NCBI GenBank assembly: GCA_002484335.1
Contig: DLJQ01000018.1
Span: 91,749-155,748 of the forward strand
DNA: 64,000 nucleotides
Direction: 5' to 3'
Origin: Flavobacteriales bacterium UBA7612
GTDB taxonomy: Bacteria; Bacteroidota; Bacteroidia; Flavobacteriales; Weeksellaceae
Both the position numbers and the translations under genes were made by a program. The stretch's first letter is position 1. Each line of letters opens with the position of its first letter. The notes under the pieces were generated by a model. It made no database searches. It saw only the letters and a program-made list of their open reading frames with translations, and was not told the DNA's origin. This document shows, piece by piece, positions 26,379-34,865 of the stretch.

Positions 26379-27698
26379 ATGAAAAAAATAATTATATTAT
26401 TAAGTGTATTTGCAGCTAGTTTTGTTGCTGTAAGTTGCGATAGTTATTTGGATATTGAGCCAGAAGGAAAAATTATACCAAAAACAGTTGATGATTATAG
26501 AAAAGTACTTACAACTGCTTACTCAATTTATCCTCAACATAAATCATTAACATCTTTAAGAACAGATGAAGTTTTTTTAGATGAAGAATCTGTTGACTTT
26601 GCTTCTTACAGGGAAGTAGCAATGTGGAAGGATACAAACTTGGATCAGTCTACAACGCCATTTCAATGGCAAGCTTTTTATGAAGTGATTTTTTATACAA
26701 ATCAAATTATAAATGAGGGACAAGGTACAATGGAAACTTCATCTGATAAAAATCAATTATTAGCTGAAGCTTATGCACTACGTGCATATGCATATTTTGA
26801 TTTAATTAATTTATATGGCAAGCCATATAATGTTTCAACGGTAGATTCTGATAAAGGAGTACCATTAAACTTATCATTAGATTTAGAAAAGACACTTGCT
26901 CCATCTACAGTTGGTGAAATTTATTCTCAAATTCATAAAGATTTAGAAGCATCAGCATCATTAATGGTATTAGATCAGCAAGCTTTAGGTATAAATTATC
27001 GTTTTTCTAAAATTGCTTTAGCTTCATTCAATGCAAAAGTAGATTTATATCAACAGAATTGGGATTCAGCACTTAATAATGCTAATTTGGCTTTGAGTAT
27101 AAATAGTAATTTGATTGATTTAAATTCAAATAAAGTTTTACCAAATAGATATGATTCTACAGAATCTATTATGGCATTAGATTACAATTTTACCTCTGCT
27201 TTGCAATCTTCAACATTTGCATCAGATGAATTGATAAATAGTTATGATCAAGAAAATGATTTACGTTTCTCTGTTTATTTTGAAAGTAATGATAATAAAT
27301 ACAAAATATTAAAAGGAGGAAGCTCTGATTTTAAATCTACTTTTAGAACAACTGAATTATATTTTATAAAAGCAGAGGCTCTTTTAAAACTTAATCGTTT
27401 AGATGAAGCAAAATCAACATTAAATAGTGTATTAAAAAATCGTTACACTACAGAAGGTTATAATTTAATTACAACTGCTGTTTCTTCTATGAATATGGAT
27501 CAATTTATGTCTTTTATTTTAGATGAGAGAAATAGAGAGTTTGCTTTAGAAGGTCAACGTTGGTTTGATCTTAGAAGAGCAAATCAAAAAGAAATAAAAC
27601 ATACACTAAGTGGGGTGGAATATATTTTACAAAAAAATGATGTAAGATATACGATTGAAATCCCTACTGCTGCAAAATTAAATAATCCAAATTTGTAA
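26379..27698 (+). CDS. SusD/RagB-family surface nutrient-binding lipoprotein
   Basis: A 439-residue lipoprotein: the signal ends in VAVSC and is followed by DSYLDIEPEGKIIP, the usual SusD opening. The helical TPR scaffold includes ALRAYAYFDLINLYGKPY and the C-terminal RNREFALEGQRWFDLRR motif of the SusD/RagB family. It should cap the SusC channel as the surface lid. The ATG at 26379 is used because it gives the lipoprotein signal; an in-frame start nine codons earlier overlaps the SusC stop and would add polar residues. A terminator follows directly. Confidence 0.92.
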   Translation: MKKIIILLSVFAASFVAVSCDSYLDIEPEGKIIPKTVDDYRKVLTTAYSIYPQHKSLTSLRTDEVFLDEESVDFASYREVAMWKDTNLDQSTTPFQWQAFYEVIFYTNQIINEGQGTMETSSDKNQLLAEAYALRAYAYFDLINLYGKPYNVSTVDSDKGVPLNLSLDLEKTLAPSTVGEIYSQIHKDLEASASLMVLDQQALGINYRFSKIALASFNAKVDLYQQNWDSALNNANLALSINSNLIDLNSNKVLPNRYDSTESIMALDYNFTSALQSSTFASDELINSYDQENDLRFSVYFESNDNKYKILKGGSSDFKSTFRTTELYFIKAEALLKLNRLDEAKSTLNSVLKNRYTTEGYNLITTAVSSMNMDQFMSFILDERNREFALEGQRWFDLRRANQKEIKHTLSGVEYILQKNDVRYTIEIPTAAKLNNPNL

Positions 27699-27706
27699 AA
27701 CTCGAT

Positions 27707-27743
27707 AAAAGCCGTTTAGTAATTTATTATTAAGCGGTTTTTA
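27707..27743 (+). terminator. Terminator of the protease-SusC-SusD operon
   Basis: AAAAGCCGTTTA pairs with TTAAGCGGTTTT (G-U included), followed by T-rich sequence. The promoter of the response regulator gene starts right behind it. Confidence 0.75.
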
Positions 27744-27745
27744 TT

Positions 27746-27753
27746 TAACTTTG
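27746..27753 (+). promoter_or_regulatory. -7 promoter box for the LytTR regulator gene
   Basis: TAACTTTG, followed by C, is an exact TAnnTTTG match only seven bases before the ATG, implying an almost leaderless mRNA. Confidence 0.6.
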
Positions 27754-27760
27754 CGATTCT

Positions 27761-28525
27761 ATGAAAGTAGCAATTGTAGAGGATGAATTATTAGCTGCAA
27801 ATTATTTAAAACAGCTATTAGAGCAACAAAATATTATAAACATAGATTATATTAAAGTTTTACGATCTAAGCAAGAAGCTGTTCTGTTTTTTTCGGATAA
27901 CAATGTTGATCTTATTTTTATGGATATTCAACTTGGCGATGGAAATAGTTTAGAGATTTTTGAAAAAGTTGAAATTAAAAATCCAATCGTTTTTGTAACA
28001 GCTTACGATGAATATGCACTAAAAGTATTTAAACACTTTACGATTGATTATATTTTGAAACCTTTTGAAAATGATGAAGTTTTATCAGCTTTAACAAAAT
28101 ATAAAAGCATCTCTACCTCATTTGATATTACTTCAACTTTAGATTCTCTAGTTTCAATAGAAAACCAGACAAAATCAAAAGTCTTAAATAAAATTATGGT
28201 TTCTAATGGTAATAAATTGATTGTTTTAGAAGAAGAAGAAATTGCTTATTTTTTCGCTTCTGGGAAGCATCTTTTTATTACAACTATAGACAATAGAACA
28301 TATATATATAATGATAATTTGAAAGATATTATAGATAAATTAAATTCAAATGTTTTCTTTAAAATAAATCGTAAATATATTGTAAGTAAAGAAGCTATAA
28401 AAGAAGTAATAAAACACTCTAGTCAAAAAATAGAAATAATACTTAATCCTTTACCAGAAATAAAAACTGAAATACTAATTAGTAAAATGCAGATTTCTGA
28501 ATGGAAAAAATGGATGGAAAAATAA
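27761..28525 (+). CDS. LytTR-family response regulator
   Basis: A 254-residue response regulator. The receiver domain has the acidic pair Glu7/Asp8, the phospho-acceptor Asp55 (LIFMDIQLGDG), Thr80 (FVTAYDEYA) and Lys100 (YILKPFEND), all present. A C-terminal LytTR DNA-binding domain (about 145-250) has FFASGKHLFITT, FKINRKYIVSKEAIKE and related blocks. It is the natural partner of the LytS-type kinase at 18738-20312; the two flank the protease-SusC-SusD operon, whose promoter carries a LytTR-style direct repeat. It is transcribed from its own promoter after a terminator and is likely constitutive at low level. Confidence 0.92.
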   Translation: MKVAIVEDELLAANYLKQLLEQQNIINIDYIKVLRSKQEAVLFFSDNNVDLIFMDIQLGDGNSLEIFEKVEIKNPIVFVTAYDEYALKVFKHFTIDYILKPFENDEVLSALTKYKSISTSFDITSTLDSLVSIENQTKSKVLNKIMVSNGNKLIVLEEEEIAYFFASGKHLFITTIDNRTYIYNDNLKDIIDKLNSNVFFKINRKYIVSKEAIKEVIKHSSQKIEIILNPLPEIKTEILISKMQISEWKKWMEK

Positions 28526-28555
28526 AAAGGAGCAATATATTTATTGCTCCTTTTT
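28524..28555. terminator. Bidirectional terminator between regulator and HMA gene
   Basis: AAAAAGGAGCAATA and TATTGCTCCTTTTT form a 14-bp perfect stem with a 4-base loop and run into T-rich tails on both strands. It overlaps the last codon of the response regulator. Confidence 0.9.
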
Positions 28556-28563
28556 ATTTCGTT

Positions 28564-28770
28564 TTATATCTTCTGAATTTTAAAACCTGCATCAGTTACA
28601 GCTTCTACAACTTCTTCCTCATCTTCGTTGGTTGTAACAGTTAATACTTTTTTCTCGTCGTTGGTATCAACTTTCCAATTGTTTTCACCAACAGCTTCAT
28701 CCAAAAATGGTTTTACAGATTTTATACAACTATCACAGTTGATATTTGTTTTAAATTTTAATTCTTTCAT
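28564..28770 (-). CDS. Small heavy-metal-associated (HMA) domain protein
   Basis: A 68-residue ferredoxin-like HMA domain, probably a copper chaperone-like protein. The metal site is INCDSCIKSV (Cys11 and Cys14), a CxxC loop after the first strand; the usual Met two residues before the first Cys is replaced by Asn-Ile-Asn, so metal preference is uncertain. The rest is strongly acidic (NEDEEEVVEAVTDAGFKI ends the fold as expected). The ATG at 28770 is chosen because a promoter box lies at 28789-28796, which would be inside any longer reading frame. No copper ATPase is next to it. Confidence 0.85.
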   Translation of the reverse strand: MKELKFKTNINCDSCIKSVKPFLDEAVGENNWKVDTNDEKKVLTVTTNEDEEEVVEAVTDAGFKIQKI

Positions 28771-28788
28771 GGTTTTACAATTTCTTAT

Positions 28789-28796
28789 CAAATTTA
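28789..28796 (-). promoter_or_regulatory. -7 promoter box for the HMA gene
   Basis: On the minus strand TAAATTTG matches TAnnTTTG, 18 bases before the ATG. It decides the start at 28770. Confidence 0.55.
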
Positions 28797-28862
28797 TAAA
28801 GATTTAGTAAGATTAAGAAAATGTTTAAGTAATATTTGATGATGAAATTTAAATAAAAATCA

Positions 28863-29687
28863 ATGAAACGTAATATTGATGTTGTTGTAATTTCGGATGT
28901 TCATTTAGGAACTTATGGTTGTAAAGCTAAAGAGCTATTAGCTTATTTGCAGTCGATCAATCCCAAAAAAATCATTTTAAACGGGGATATTATTGATATT
29001 TGGAGTTTTAAAAAAAGCTATTTCCCTGAAAGTCATTTACAAATTATCCGTTATATACTTACTCTTTCTGAGCAAGGAATTCCAATAATTTATATAACTG
29101 GTAATCATGACGAATTATTGAGAAAATTTTCTACAATGAATTTTGGTCACATTGTTTTAACGGATAAATATCTTTTAAAGCAAGAAAATAAAGTGAGTTG
29201 GATTTTTCATGGAGATGTTTTTGACGCTTCTATTCAGCATTCCAAATGGATAGCAAAATTAGGAGGGTGGGGATATGATAAATTAATTCAGTTTAATTAT
29301 TGTATCAATGTGTGTTTAGAATTTTTTGGAAAAGAACGTTATTCACTATCTAAAAAAATTAAAAACTCTGTAAAAAAAGCAGTAAAACATATTAATGATT
29401 TTGAACAAACTGCAGCAGAATTAGCAATAGAAAATAATTATGATAATGTAATTTGTGGACATATACATCAACCACAATTAAGAAAAATAAAGACAGATAA
29501 AGGTAATTGTGTTTACATGAATTCTGGAGATTGGATAGAAAATTTATCTTCTTTAGAGTTTACAAATAATAAATGGTCAATTTTTTATTTTGATGAGCAT
29601 AAAGAAGAACTCATGACAAGTTTCGAAGAGATTGAATTTAATGATTCAATAGATGAACTAATTTTCTCAATTCTAAATCAAAAATAA
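28863..29687 (+). CDS. LpxH-like UDP-2,3-diacylglucosamine diphosphatase/metallophosphoesterase
   Basis: A 274-residue calcineurin-type phosphoesterase with the two-metal motif set in order: ISDVHLG (Asp12, His14), LNGDIIDIW, TGNHDELL, HGDVFD and CGHIHQP. This layout and the ISDVHLGTYGCKA opening match LpxH-like enzymes, which hydrolyse UDP-2,3-diacylglucosamine to lipid X in lipid A synthesis on the inner face of the inner membrane. Bacteroidota carry several such paralogs, so lipid A function is likely but not certain. The stop codon is directly followed by the ATG of a glycosyltransferase gene, so the two should act together in envelope glycolipid metabolism. Confidence 0.82.
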   Translation: MKRNIDVVVISDVHLGTYGCKAKELLAYLQSINPKKIILNGDIIDIWSFKKSYFPESHLQIIRYILTLSEQGIPIIYITGNHDELLRKFSTMNFGHIVLTDKYLLKQENKVSWIFHGDVFDASIQHSKWIAKLGGWGYDKLIQFNYCINVCLEFFGKERYSLSKKIKNSVKKAVKHINDFEQTAAELAIENNYDNVICGHIHQPQLRKIKTDKGNCVYMNSGDWIENLSSLEFTNNKWSIFYFDEHKEELMTSFEEIEFNDSIDELIFSILNQK

Positions 29688-30650
29688 ATGAAAATTCTAT
29701 ATGCACTTCAAGGAACAGGTAATGGACATTTGGCAAGAGCTCAAAAAATGTTACCAATTTTAGAGAATTTTGGAGAATTAGACGTATTTGTTAGTGGAAG
29801 TAATTCACAATTATCATTAAAAAATTATAATTACAAACAACATAAAGGTCTTTCGTTATTTTATAATCAAATGGGAAGGGTTTCTTATAAAAAGATTCTT
29901 AAAGAAAATAATTTTAAATCTTTCTGGAAAGAAGTAAATGACTATCCTATTGAGAAATATGATTTAATTATTAATGATTTTGAGCCAATAACAGCGCATG
30001 CTGCACGAAAAAAAAGAAAAGAAATTATTGGACTAAGTCATCAAGCATCTTTGTTGTTTGAAGAAACGCCAAAAGTAAAAAATAAAGCAGGAGAAATAAT
30101 TATTAAATATTATGCTCCATCATCAAAAAATTATGGTTTTCATTTCGAACAGTATAACGACTCTATATTTTTACCAATTATTAGAGATAAAATTAGAAAT
30201 CTAAATCCAAAAGAAAAAGATTATAATTTGGTTTATTTACCAAGTTATCATCCAAAAGAAATTGTAGAAAAATTATCTGTAATAAAAGATAGTAATTGGA
30301 AAGTTTTTTCACCTTTTGTTGAACATTCAGTTAAACAATTTAACGTAGAAATATATCCAATTGATGAACGGCTTTTTATAAAAGCGCTAGAGAATTGTTC
30401 AGGTGTTTTATGTGGAGCTGGTTTTGAATTGCCCGCTGAAAGTTTATTTCTTAAGAAAAAATTATTTGTTATACCAATAAAAGGTCAATATGAACAGTTA
30501 TGCAATTGTGAAGCTTTAAAACAAATTGGTGTAGCATTTTCTTATGATTTAAATTTAGAAAAAATTCAGAGATGGGCAGATTCATTTAAAATAATAGAAA
30601 AAGATTTTCCCGATCAATCATATGAAATTGCAAAAAAAATATTTTTATGA
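29688..30650 (+). CDS. GT28-like glycosyltransferase family protein
   Basis: A 320-residue GT-B-fold protein of the UDP-glycosyltransferase/MJ1255-like type. The N-terminal donor-side glycine loop is MKILYALQGTGNGHLARA. The C-terminal nucleotide-binding half has ENCSGVLCGAGFELPAESLFLKKKLFVIPI, a pattern seen in family 28 and MurG-like enzymes (GAGF...PAES in place of the usual GG/EA). It is coupled to the LpxH-like gene with no intergenic base, suggesting it glycosylates a lipid or polyprenyl carrier. The acceptor is unknown. A structured repeat and a convergent potassium-transport operon follow. Confidence 0.82.
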   Translation: MKILYALQGTGNGHLARAQKMLPILENFGELDVFVSGSNSQLSLKNYNYKQHKGLSLFYNQMGRVSYKKILKENNFKSFWKEVNDYPIEKYDLIINDFEPITAHAARKKRKEIIGLSHQASLLFEETPKVKNKAGEIIIKYYAPSSKNYGFHFEQYNDSIFLPIIRDKIRNLNPKEKDYNLVYLPSYHPKEIVEKLSVIKDSNWKVFSPFVEHSVKQFNVEIYPIDERLFIKALENCSGVLCGAGFELPAESLFLKKKLFVIPIKGQYEQLCNCEALKQIGVAFSYDLNLEKIQRWADSFKIIEKDFPDQSYEIAKKIFL

Positions 30651-30677
30651 AATATTCTTAATGCAATGGTATTTTTT

Positions 30678-30780
30678 GCGTTAGGGATTGTAGTGAAAAT
30701 CCTTTTACATTGATGACTGAGCTTTGTTGAAGTCTATTTGTAAAAGATTGTAACGTAAAGCCCGACCAAAGGGAACGCCC
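30678..30780 (+). repeat. Dispersed structured intergenic repeat, copy C
   Basis: Begins GCGTTAGGGAT and ends AAAGGGAACGCCC; outer stem GCGTT/AACGC, central arms AATCCTTTT and AAAAGATT. The loop (about 30707-30742) contains CTGAGCTTTGTTGAAG, a degenerate form of the second repeat seen at 9882. It lies between convergent genes. Confidence 0.8.
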
Positions 30781-30799
30781 GAATATGTATTAGTAATAA

Positions 30800-32341
30800 C
30801 TATGTATTTCTCCAAAAAGCAGGAGTAAATAAAATTAATATTGTAAATAATTCTAATCGACCTAAAATCATTAAAAAACTGCATAATAATTTAGCTCCAT
30901 CTGATAAAGAATTCATTGATGTTCCTGGACCATATTCGCCAATACCTGGACCAATATTTCCTAGTGTTGATGCTGTTATAGTAAGTGATGTAAGGATATT
31001 TTGAAAACTCATTGTGACACCATAATTCAATAATCCAAAAAGAATAGAACTAATAATCCAAATAATCATAAACATCACAAAAAATGCCATTACATGAAAT
31101 ACAATTGATTGATGCAAAGATCGTTTGTTATATCTTACAGGAATGATAGCATTAGGATGTAATATTCGTTTAAATTCTACCCAACTATTTTTTAATAAAA
31201 TGACGTGTCTTATAACTGTTATTCCTCCAGATGTTGAACCTGCTGAACCGCCAATAAAAAATAAAGCAAAGAAAATAAGCGTCGTAACACTTAACCAATT
31301 TGTGTAATCTTCCATTGCTAAAGCCGTTGTAGATGCAATAGAAACAACATGAAATAATGAATTTCTAAAAGAATGCTCAAGGTTTGTCCATGAATAAGTT
31401 CCTGTTGAGTAATTAGGATAAATAATATAAAAAAGAGCTAGAAAAATAATAAAAGTTGTCATTAGAATTAAACCAACCCACCATCTAAATTCTTCATTGT
31501 TCCATATTTTTTTAAATTGACCTTTTATCATTAAATAGATAAGAGCAAAGTTAGTTCCTCCTAAAAACATCATAAAAATGAAAACGTATTGAATAAAAAT
31601 ATTATTATTCCAATACATTACACCTTCGTTTTTTGTAGAAAAACCTGCAGTTGCTATTACACTCATTGCATGGTTTGTTGCGTCGAATAAATTCATTCCT
31701 CCAAAATAAAGTAGAGCTGCAAAAAATAAGGTTAAGCCTAGATAAACTAGCCATAAATTTTTTGCTGTTTCTGTAATTCTAGGATGTATTTTATCTGTAT
31801 GTATTCCTGGAGCTTCTGCCATAAATAATTGTCGACCTCCAATTCCTAAAAAGGGTAATATGGCAATTGTTAGTACAATAATTCCCATTCCTCCAATCCA
31901 ATTGGTTGTACTTCTCCAAAATAAAATGCTTTTTGGTAGGCTTTCTACATTATCATAGATAGATGTTCCTGTAGCTGTATATCCAGAAACGGTTTCATAA
32001 ACAATATTTACAACACTAAAATTTTGAGAGATAATATGATCATTGGGGAGAAAAAATAGAGAAGAAACATAGGGAAGACAGCCTGAAAGGATAAGAAAAA
32101 GCCAGCCAACACATACAACAATATAACCTTCCCTTTTGCTAATATGTTTTCGTCCGTCTTTTGTGAAGTAAACCATTAATAGCCCACCAATACCAACTAA
32201 ACAACCAGAGAAAAGGAATGAATAGGAGAGATGATCACCAAAATAAATGCTTACACAAGTTGCTATAAGCATAAATAGAGCGTTCAGTAATAATAGAACA
32301 CCTGAAAGGTTGAGAATGACTTTAAAATTAAGTGATTTCAT
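30800..32341 (-). CDS. trkH: TrkH-family potassium uptake channel subunit
   Basis: A 513-residue inner-membrane K+ channel subunit with about ten transmembrane segments arranged as repeated M1-pore-M2 units. Selectivity-filter-like loops include SGYTATGTSIYDN, ATAGFSTKNEG, GGSAGSTSGGITVIRH and TASTLGNIGPGIG, each with the conserved central Gly. It forms the K+-conducting part of the Trk system, gated by the cytoplasmic TrkA ring. The trkA stop and the trkH start share one base (TAATG), so they are translated from one mRNA as a fixed pair. Confidence 0.93.
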   Translation of the reverse strand: MKSLNFKVILNLSGVLLLLNALFMLIATCVSIYFGDHLSYSFLFSGCLVGIGGLLMVYFTKDGRKHISKREGYIVVCVGWLFLILSGCLPYVSSLFFLPNDHIISQNFSVVNIVYETVSGYTATGTSIYDNVESLPKSILFWRSTTNWIGGMGIIVLTIAILPFLGIGGRQLFMAEAPGIHTDKIHPRITETAKNLWLVYLGLTLFFAALLYFGGMNLFDATNHAMSVIATAGFSTKNEGVMYWNNNIFIQYVFIFMMFLGGTNFALIYLMIKGQFKKIWNNEEFRWWVGLILMTTFIIFLALFYIIYPNYSTGTYSWTNLEHSFRNSLFHVVSIASTTALAMEDYTNWLSVTTLIFFALFFIGGSAGSTSGGITVIRHVILLKNSWVEFKRILHPNAIIPVRYNKRSLHQSIVFHVMAFFVMFMIIWIISSILFGLLNYGVTMSFQNILTSLTITASTLGNIGPGIGEYGPGTSMNSLSDGAKLLCSFLMILGRLELFTILILFTPAFWRNT

Positions 32342-33708
32342 TATTTGAAATATTTAGTCACTTTAGAAATTAAATTAGCTTTTGTAAATACAACAACATG
32401 ATCATTTGGTTGTATCTCAAAATCTAATGTTGGTATAAAACCTTCATTTTTTCTTACAATTCCAGCAATTATGGTTCCATCACTAAATGGGAAATCACTA
32501 ACTTTTTTATAAGCAATTTCTGAATTATCATGTATTTTAAATTCAAGAACCTCAGCATCTAAATCAGATATACCTGTTACATCTATTACAGAACCTTGAC
32601 GTATGTAACGAAAAATACTATCAGCTGTTAACAATTTTTTATTAATAAAAGCATTAATACCAACTTCTTGGCTAAGATGTATATAGTCTATGTTTTCAAC
32701 TAATGCAATTGTCTTTTTTACTCCTCGCGATTTTGCTAATAAACAAGACATAATATTTGTCTCAGAACTTCCTGTAACAGCAATAAATGCATCAGAATCG
32801 GATATACCTTCTTCAATTAATAATTCACCATCACGACCATCACCATTAATAATTAGGATATTATTTAATTCATCAGCTAAATCAAAGGCTTTACTTCTAT
32901 CAATTTCAATTAATTTGACATTATGTTTGTTTTCTTTTAGAATTTTAGATGTTTTTACACCAATACTTCCTCCACCCAAAACAATTATATTTTTGAAATA
33001 TTCTTGTTTTTTTCCGAGTATTTTATAAATCTCTAAAATTCCTGTTTTTTTAACGATAAAATAAACATGGTCATTGATTCTGAAATCAGTATTATCTTCT
33101 GGAATAATAGTTTCGTATTCACCTTTATCATTACTTCTAATAATAGCAATTGGAGTAAAAAGGTTTTCTTTTCCACCTTTTGTCGTTAAATACATATCCT
33201 TGAATCGTTTGTCTAATATTCTACAATCTTCATCTAGTACAGTACCTACTAAAAATAATTGACCATTTGCAAAAGGGTGCATAGCATTAAATGCAGATTG
33301 CTGAACTAATGAATATATTTCATCTGCAGCAAGTTTCTCTGGACTAATTAATGCATCAATCCCCATTTTATCAATCCAAAATTGATTTTCTTTATATAAA
33401 AATTCAGGATTGGAAATACGAGCTAAAGTTCTTTTAGCTCCCATATCTTTTGCTATTGATGCACTTGTTATATTTGTATTTTGTAAATGGGTTACAGATA
33501 TAAACATATCTGCATTATTGGCTCCAACTTCTCTCAAAGCTTTGAAAGAAGTTATGTCACCACGATAAGCCATTACATCTAATGAGTTTTCGATAAGAGC
33601 TAATTTATCTTTATCCATATCCATAATGACAATGTCATTCATTTCATTAGAGAGTAATTTGGCTAAATGAAAACCAACTTCACCAACACCACCAATAATA
33701 ATTTTCAT
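32341..33708 (-). CDS. trkA: Trk potassium system NAD-binding protein TrkA
   Basis: A 455-residue cytoplasmic regulatory protein with two RCK (TrkA-N/TrkA-C) units in tandem. The first Rossmann loop is IIIGGVGEVGFHLAKLL (start), followed by the acidic VIMDMDKD; the second unit opens near residue 234 with IIVLGGGSIGVKTSKIL and LIEIDRSK. TrkA-C domains follow each. It binds NAD(H)/ATP and gates TrkH, whose gene overlaps its stop codon. RF2 (prfB) lies 22 bases upstream in the same direction, so read-through from the prfB promoter is likely since no separate promoter box was found. Confidence 0.94.
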   Translation of the reverse strand: MKIIIGGVGEVGFHLAKLLSNEMNDIVIMDMDKDKLALIENSLDVMAYRGDITSFKALREVGANNADMFISVTHLQNTNITSASIAKDMGAKRTLARISNPEFLYKENQFWIDKMGIDALISPEKLAADEIYSLVQQSAFNAMHPFANGQLFLVGTVLDEDCRILDKRFKDMYLTTKGGKENLFTPIAIIRSNDKGEYETIIPEDNTDFRINDHVYFIVKKTGILEIYKILGKKQEYFKNIIVLGGGSIGVKTSKILKENKHNVKLIEIDRSKAFDLADELNNILIINGDGRDGELLIEEGISDSDAFIAVTGSSETNIMSCLLAKSRGVKKTIALVENIDYIHLSQEVGINAFINKKLLTADSIFRYIRQGSVIDVTGISDLDAEVLEFKIHDNSEIAYKKVSDFPFSDGTIIAGIVRKNEGFIPTLDFEIQPNDHVVVFTKANLISKVTKYFK

Positions 33709-33730
33709 GAAGATTATTTTTCAGATTTAC

Positions 33731-34831
33731 TTATTTTTTTGTTTCTTTTTGTCCCATTAACATTAAGAAAGCTTTTAAGAAATCATCTATTTCTCCATTC
33801 ATTACAGCATCCACATTACCTGTTTCGTGTGCTGTTCTTACATCTTTTACCAATTTATAAGGGTGCATTACATAATTACGAATTTGAGAACCCCATTCAA
33901 TTTTCATTTTGTTTGCCTCAATTTCATTTCGAGCAGCCATTTTTTTGTCTAACTCTATTTTATATAATTCAGATTTTAACATTTCCATCGCTCGTTCACG
34001 GTTAGCTAACTGAGAACGTTCTACTTGACAAACAACAACAATTCCTGTAGGTTTGTGAGTTAACTGAACTTTTGTTTCAACTTTATTTACATTTTGTCCT
34101 CCAGCTCCACCAGAGCGAGAAGTTTGTAATTCAATGTCAGCAGGATTTATTTCAATTTCTATTGTATCATCCACAATAGGAGAGACGTATACAGAAACAA
34201 AACTTGTATGTCGTTTAGCATTACTATCAAAAGGAGAAATACGAACCAATCGATGAACACCATTTTCACCTTTTAAGTATCCAAAAGCAAACTCACCTTC
34301 AATTTCTAATGTTACAGTTTTTACACCAGCAACATCTCCAGCTTGGTAGTTTAATTCTTTTACTTTGTATCCATTTTTTTCTGCCCACATTAGGTACATA
34401 CGCATAAGCATAGATGCCCAATCACAAGATTCAGTTCCTCCAGCTCCAGCAGTTATTTGAAGTACAGCTCCAAGATTATCTCCTTCTTCAGAAAGCATAT
34501 TTTTGAATTCAATATCTTCTAAAAGTTTAGCTACAATATCGTATTGTTCTTGTACTTCTTCATCGGTAACTTCACCTTCACGGTTAAATTCAGCTAATAC
34601 TTCAACATCATTTACAGCATTTGCAATTGTTTGGTATTCATCAATCCATTTTTTCTTTCCTCTAAGAATTTTCATGAAACTTTCAGCTTCTTTAGGATTA
34701 TTCCAAAACTCTGGAGATGCAGCATGTTCTTCTTCATTTTGAACTTCAATTTCTTTTTGTTCAATTTCCAGATATTCGTACAATTCCTGTGTGCGTTTTT
34801 GGATGTCTTTTAGTAATTCGTTATTAAACAT
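33731..34831 (-). CDS. prfB: Peptide chain release factor 2 (no programmed frameshift)
   Basis: A 366-residue class I release factor. It has the RF2-type anticodon tripeptide Ser-Pro-Phe (VRISPFDSNAKRHTS), which reads UGA/UAA, and the catalytic GGQ in GGAGGQNVNKVETK (about residue 240) that triggers peptidyl-tRNA hydrolysis in the ribosome. The frame is continuous: where the classical autoregulatory site has TAT CTT TGA C, this gene has TAT CTG GAA, so expression is not controlled by the usual frameshift. A promoter box lies only five bases upstream of the ATG. trkA follows 22 bases downstream. Confidence 0.95.
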   Translation of the reverse strand: MFNNELLKDIQKRTQELYEYLEIEQKEIEVQNEEEHAASPEFWNNPKEAESFMKILRGKKKWIDEYQTIANAVNDVEVLAEFNREGEVTDEEVQEQYDIVAKLLEDIEFKNMLSEEGDNLGAVLQITAGAGGTESCDWASMLMRMYLMWAEKNGYKVKELNYQAGDVAGVKTVTLEIEGEFAFGYLKGENGVHRLVRISPFDSNAKRHTSFVSVYVSPIVDDTIEIEINPADIELQTSRSGGAGGQNVNKVETKVQLTHKPTGIVVVCQVERSQLANRERAMEMLKSELYKIELDKKMAARNEIEANKMKIEWGSQIRNYVMHPYKLVKDVRTAHETGNVDAVMNGEIDDFLKAFLMLMGQKETKK

Positions 34832-34836
34832 AAATA

Positions 34837-34844
34837 CAAATGTA
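34837..34844 (-). promoter_or_regulatory. -7 promoter box for prfB
   Basis: On the minus strand TACATTTG matches TAnnTTTG, only five bases before the ATG at 34831. The mRNA would be leaderless or nearly so. Confidence 0.5.
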
Positions 34845-34865
34845 TAAAATTAGAAGTTAAAAATA

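Noticed and set aside
18738..28525. A polysaccharide utilisation locus around SusC/SusD
   Set aside because: No glycoside hydrolase, lyase, sulfatase or sugar kinase gene is present; the only enzyme is a protease.
33667..34005. Plus-strand reading frame across prfB
   Set aside because: It is the antisense shadow of the conserved RF2 gene; the low-GC codon pattern produces many such frames.
34751..34831. Programmed frameshift at the start of prfB
   Set aside because: The frame is open through the site, which reads TAT CTG GAA with no in-frame TGA.
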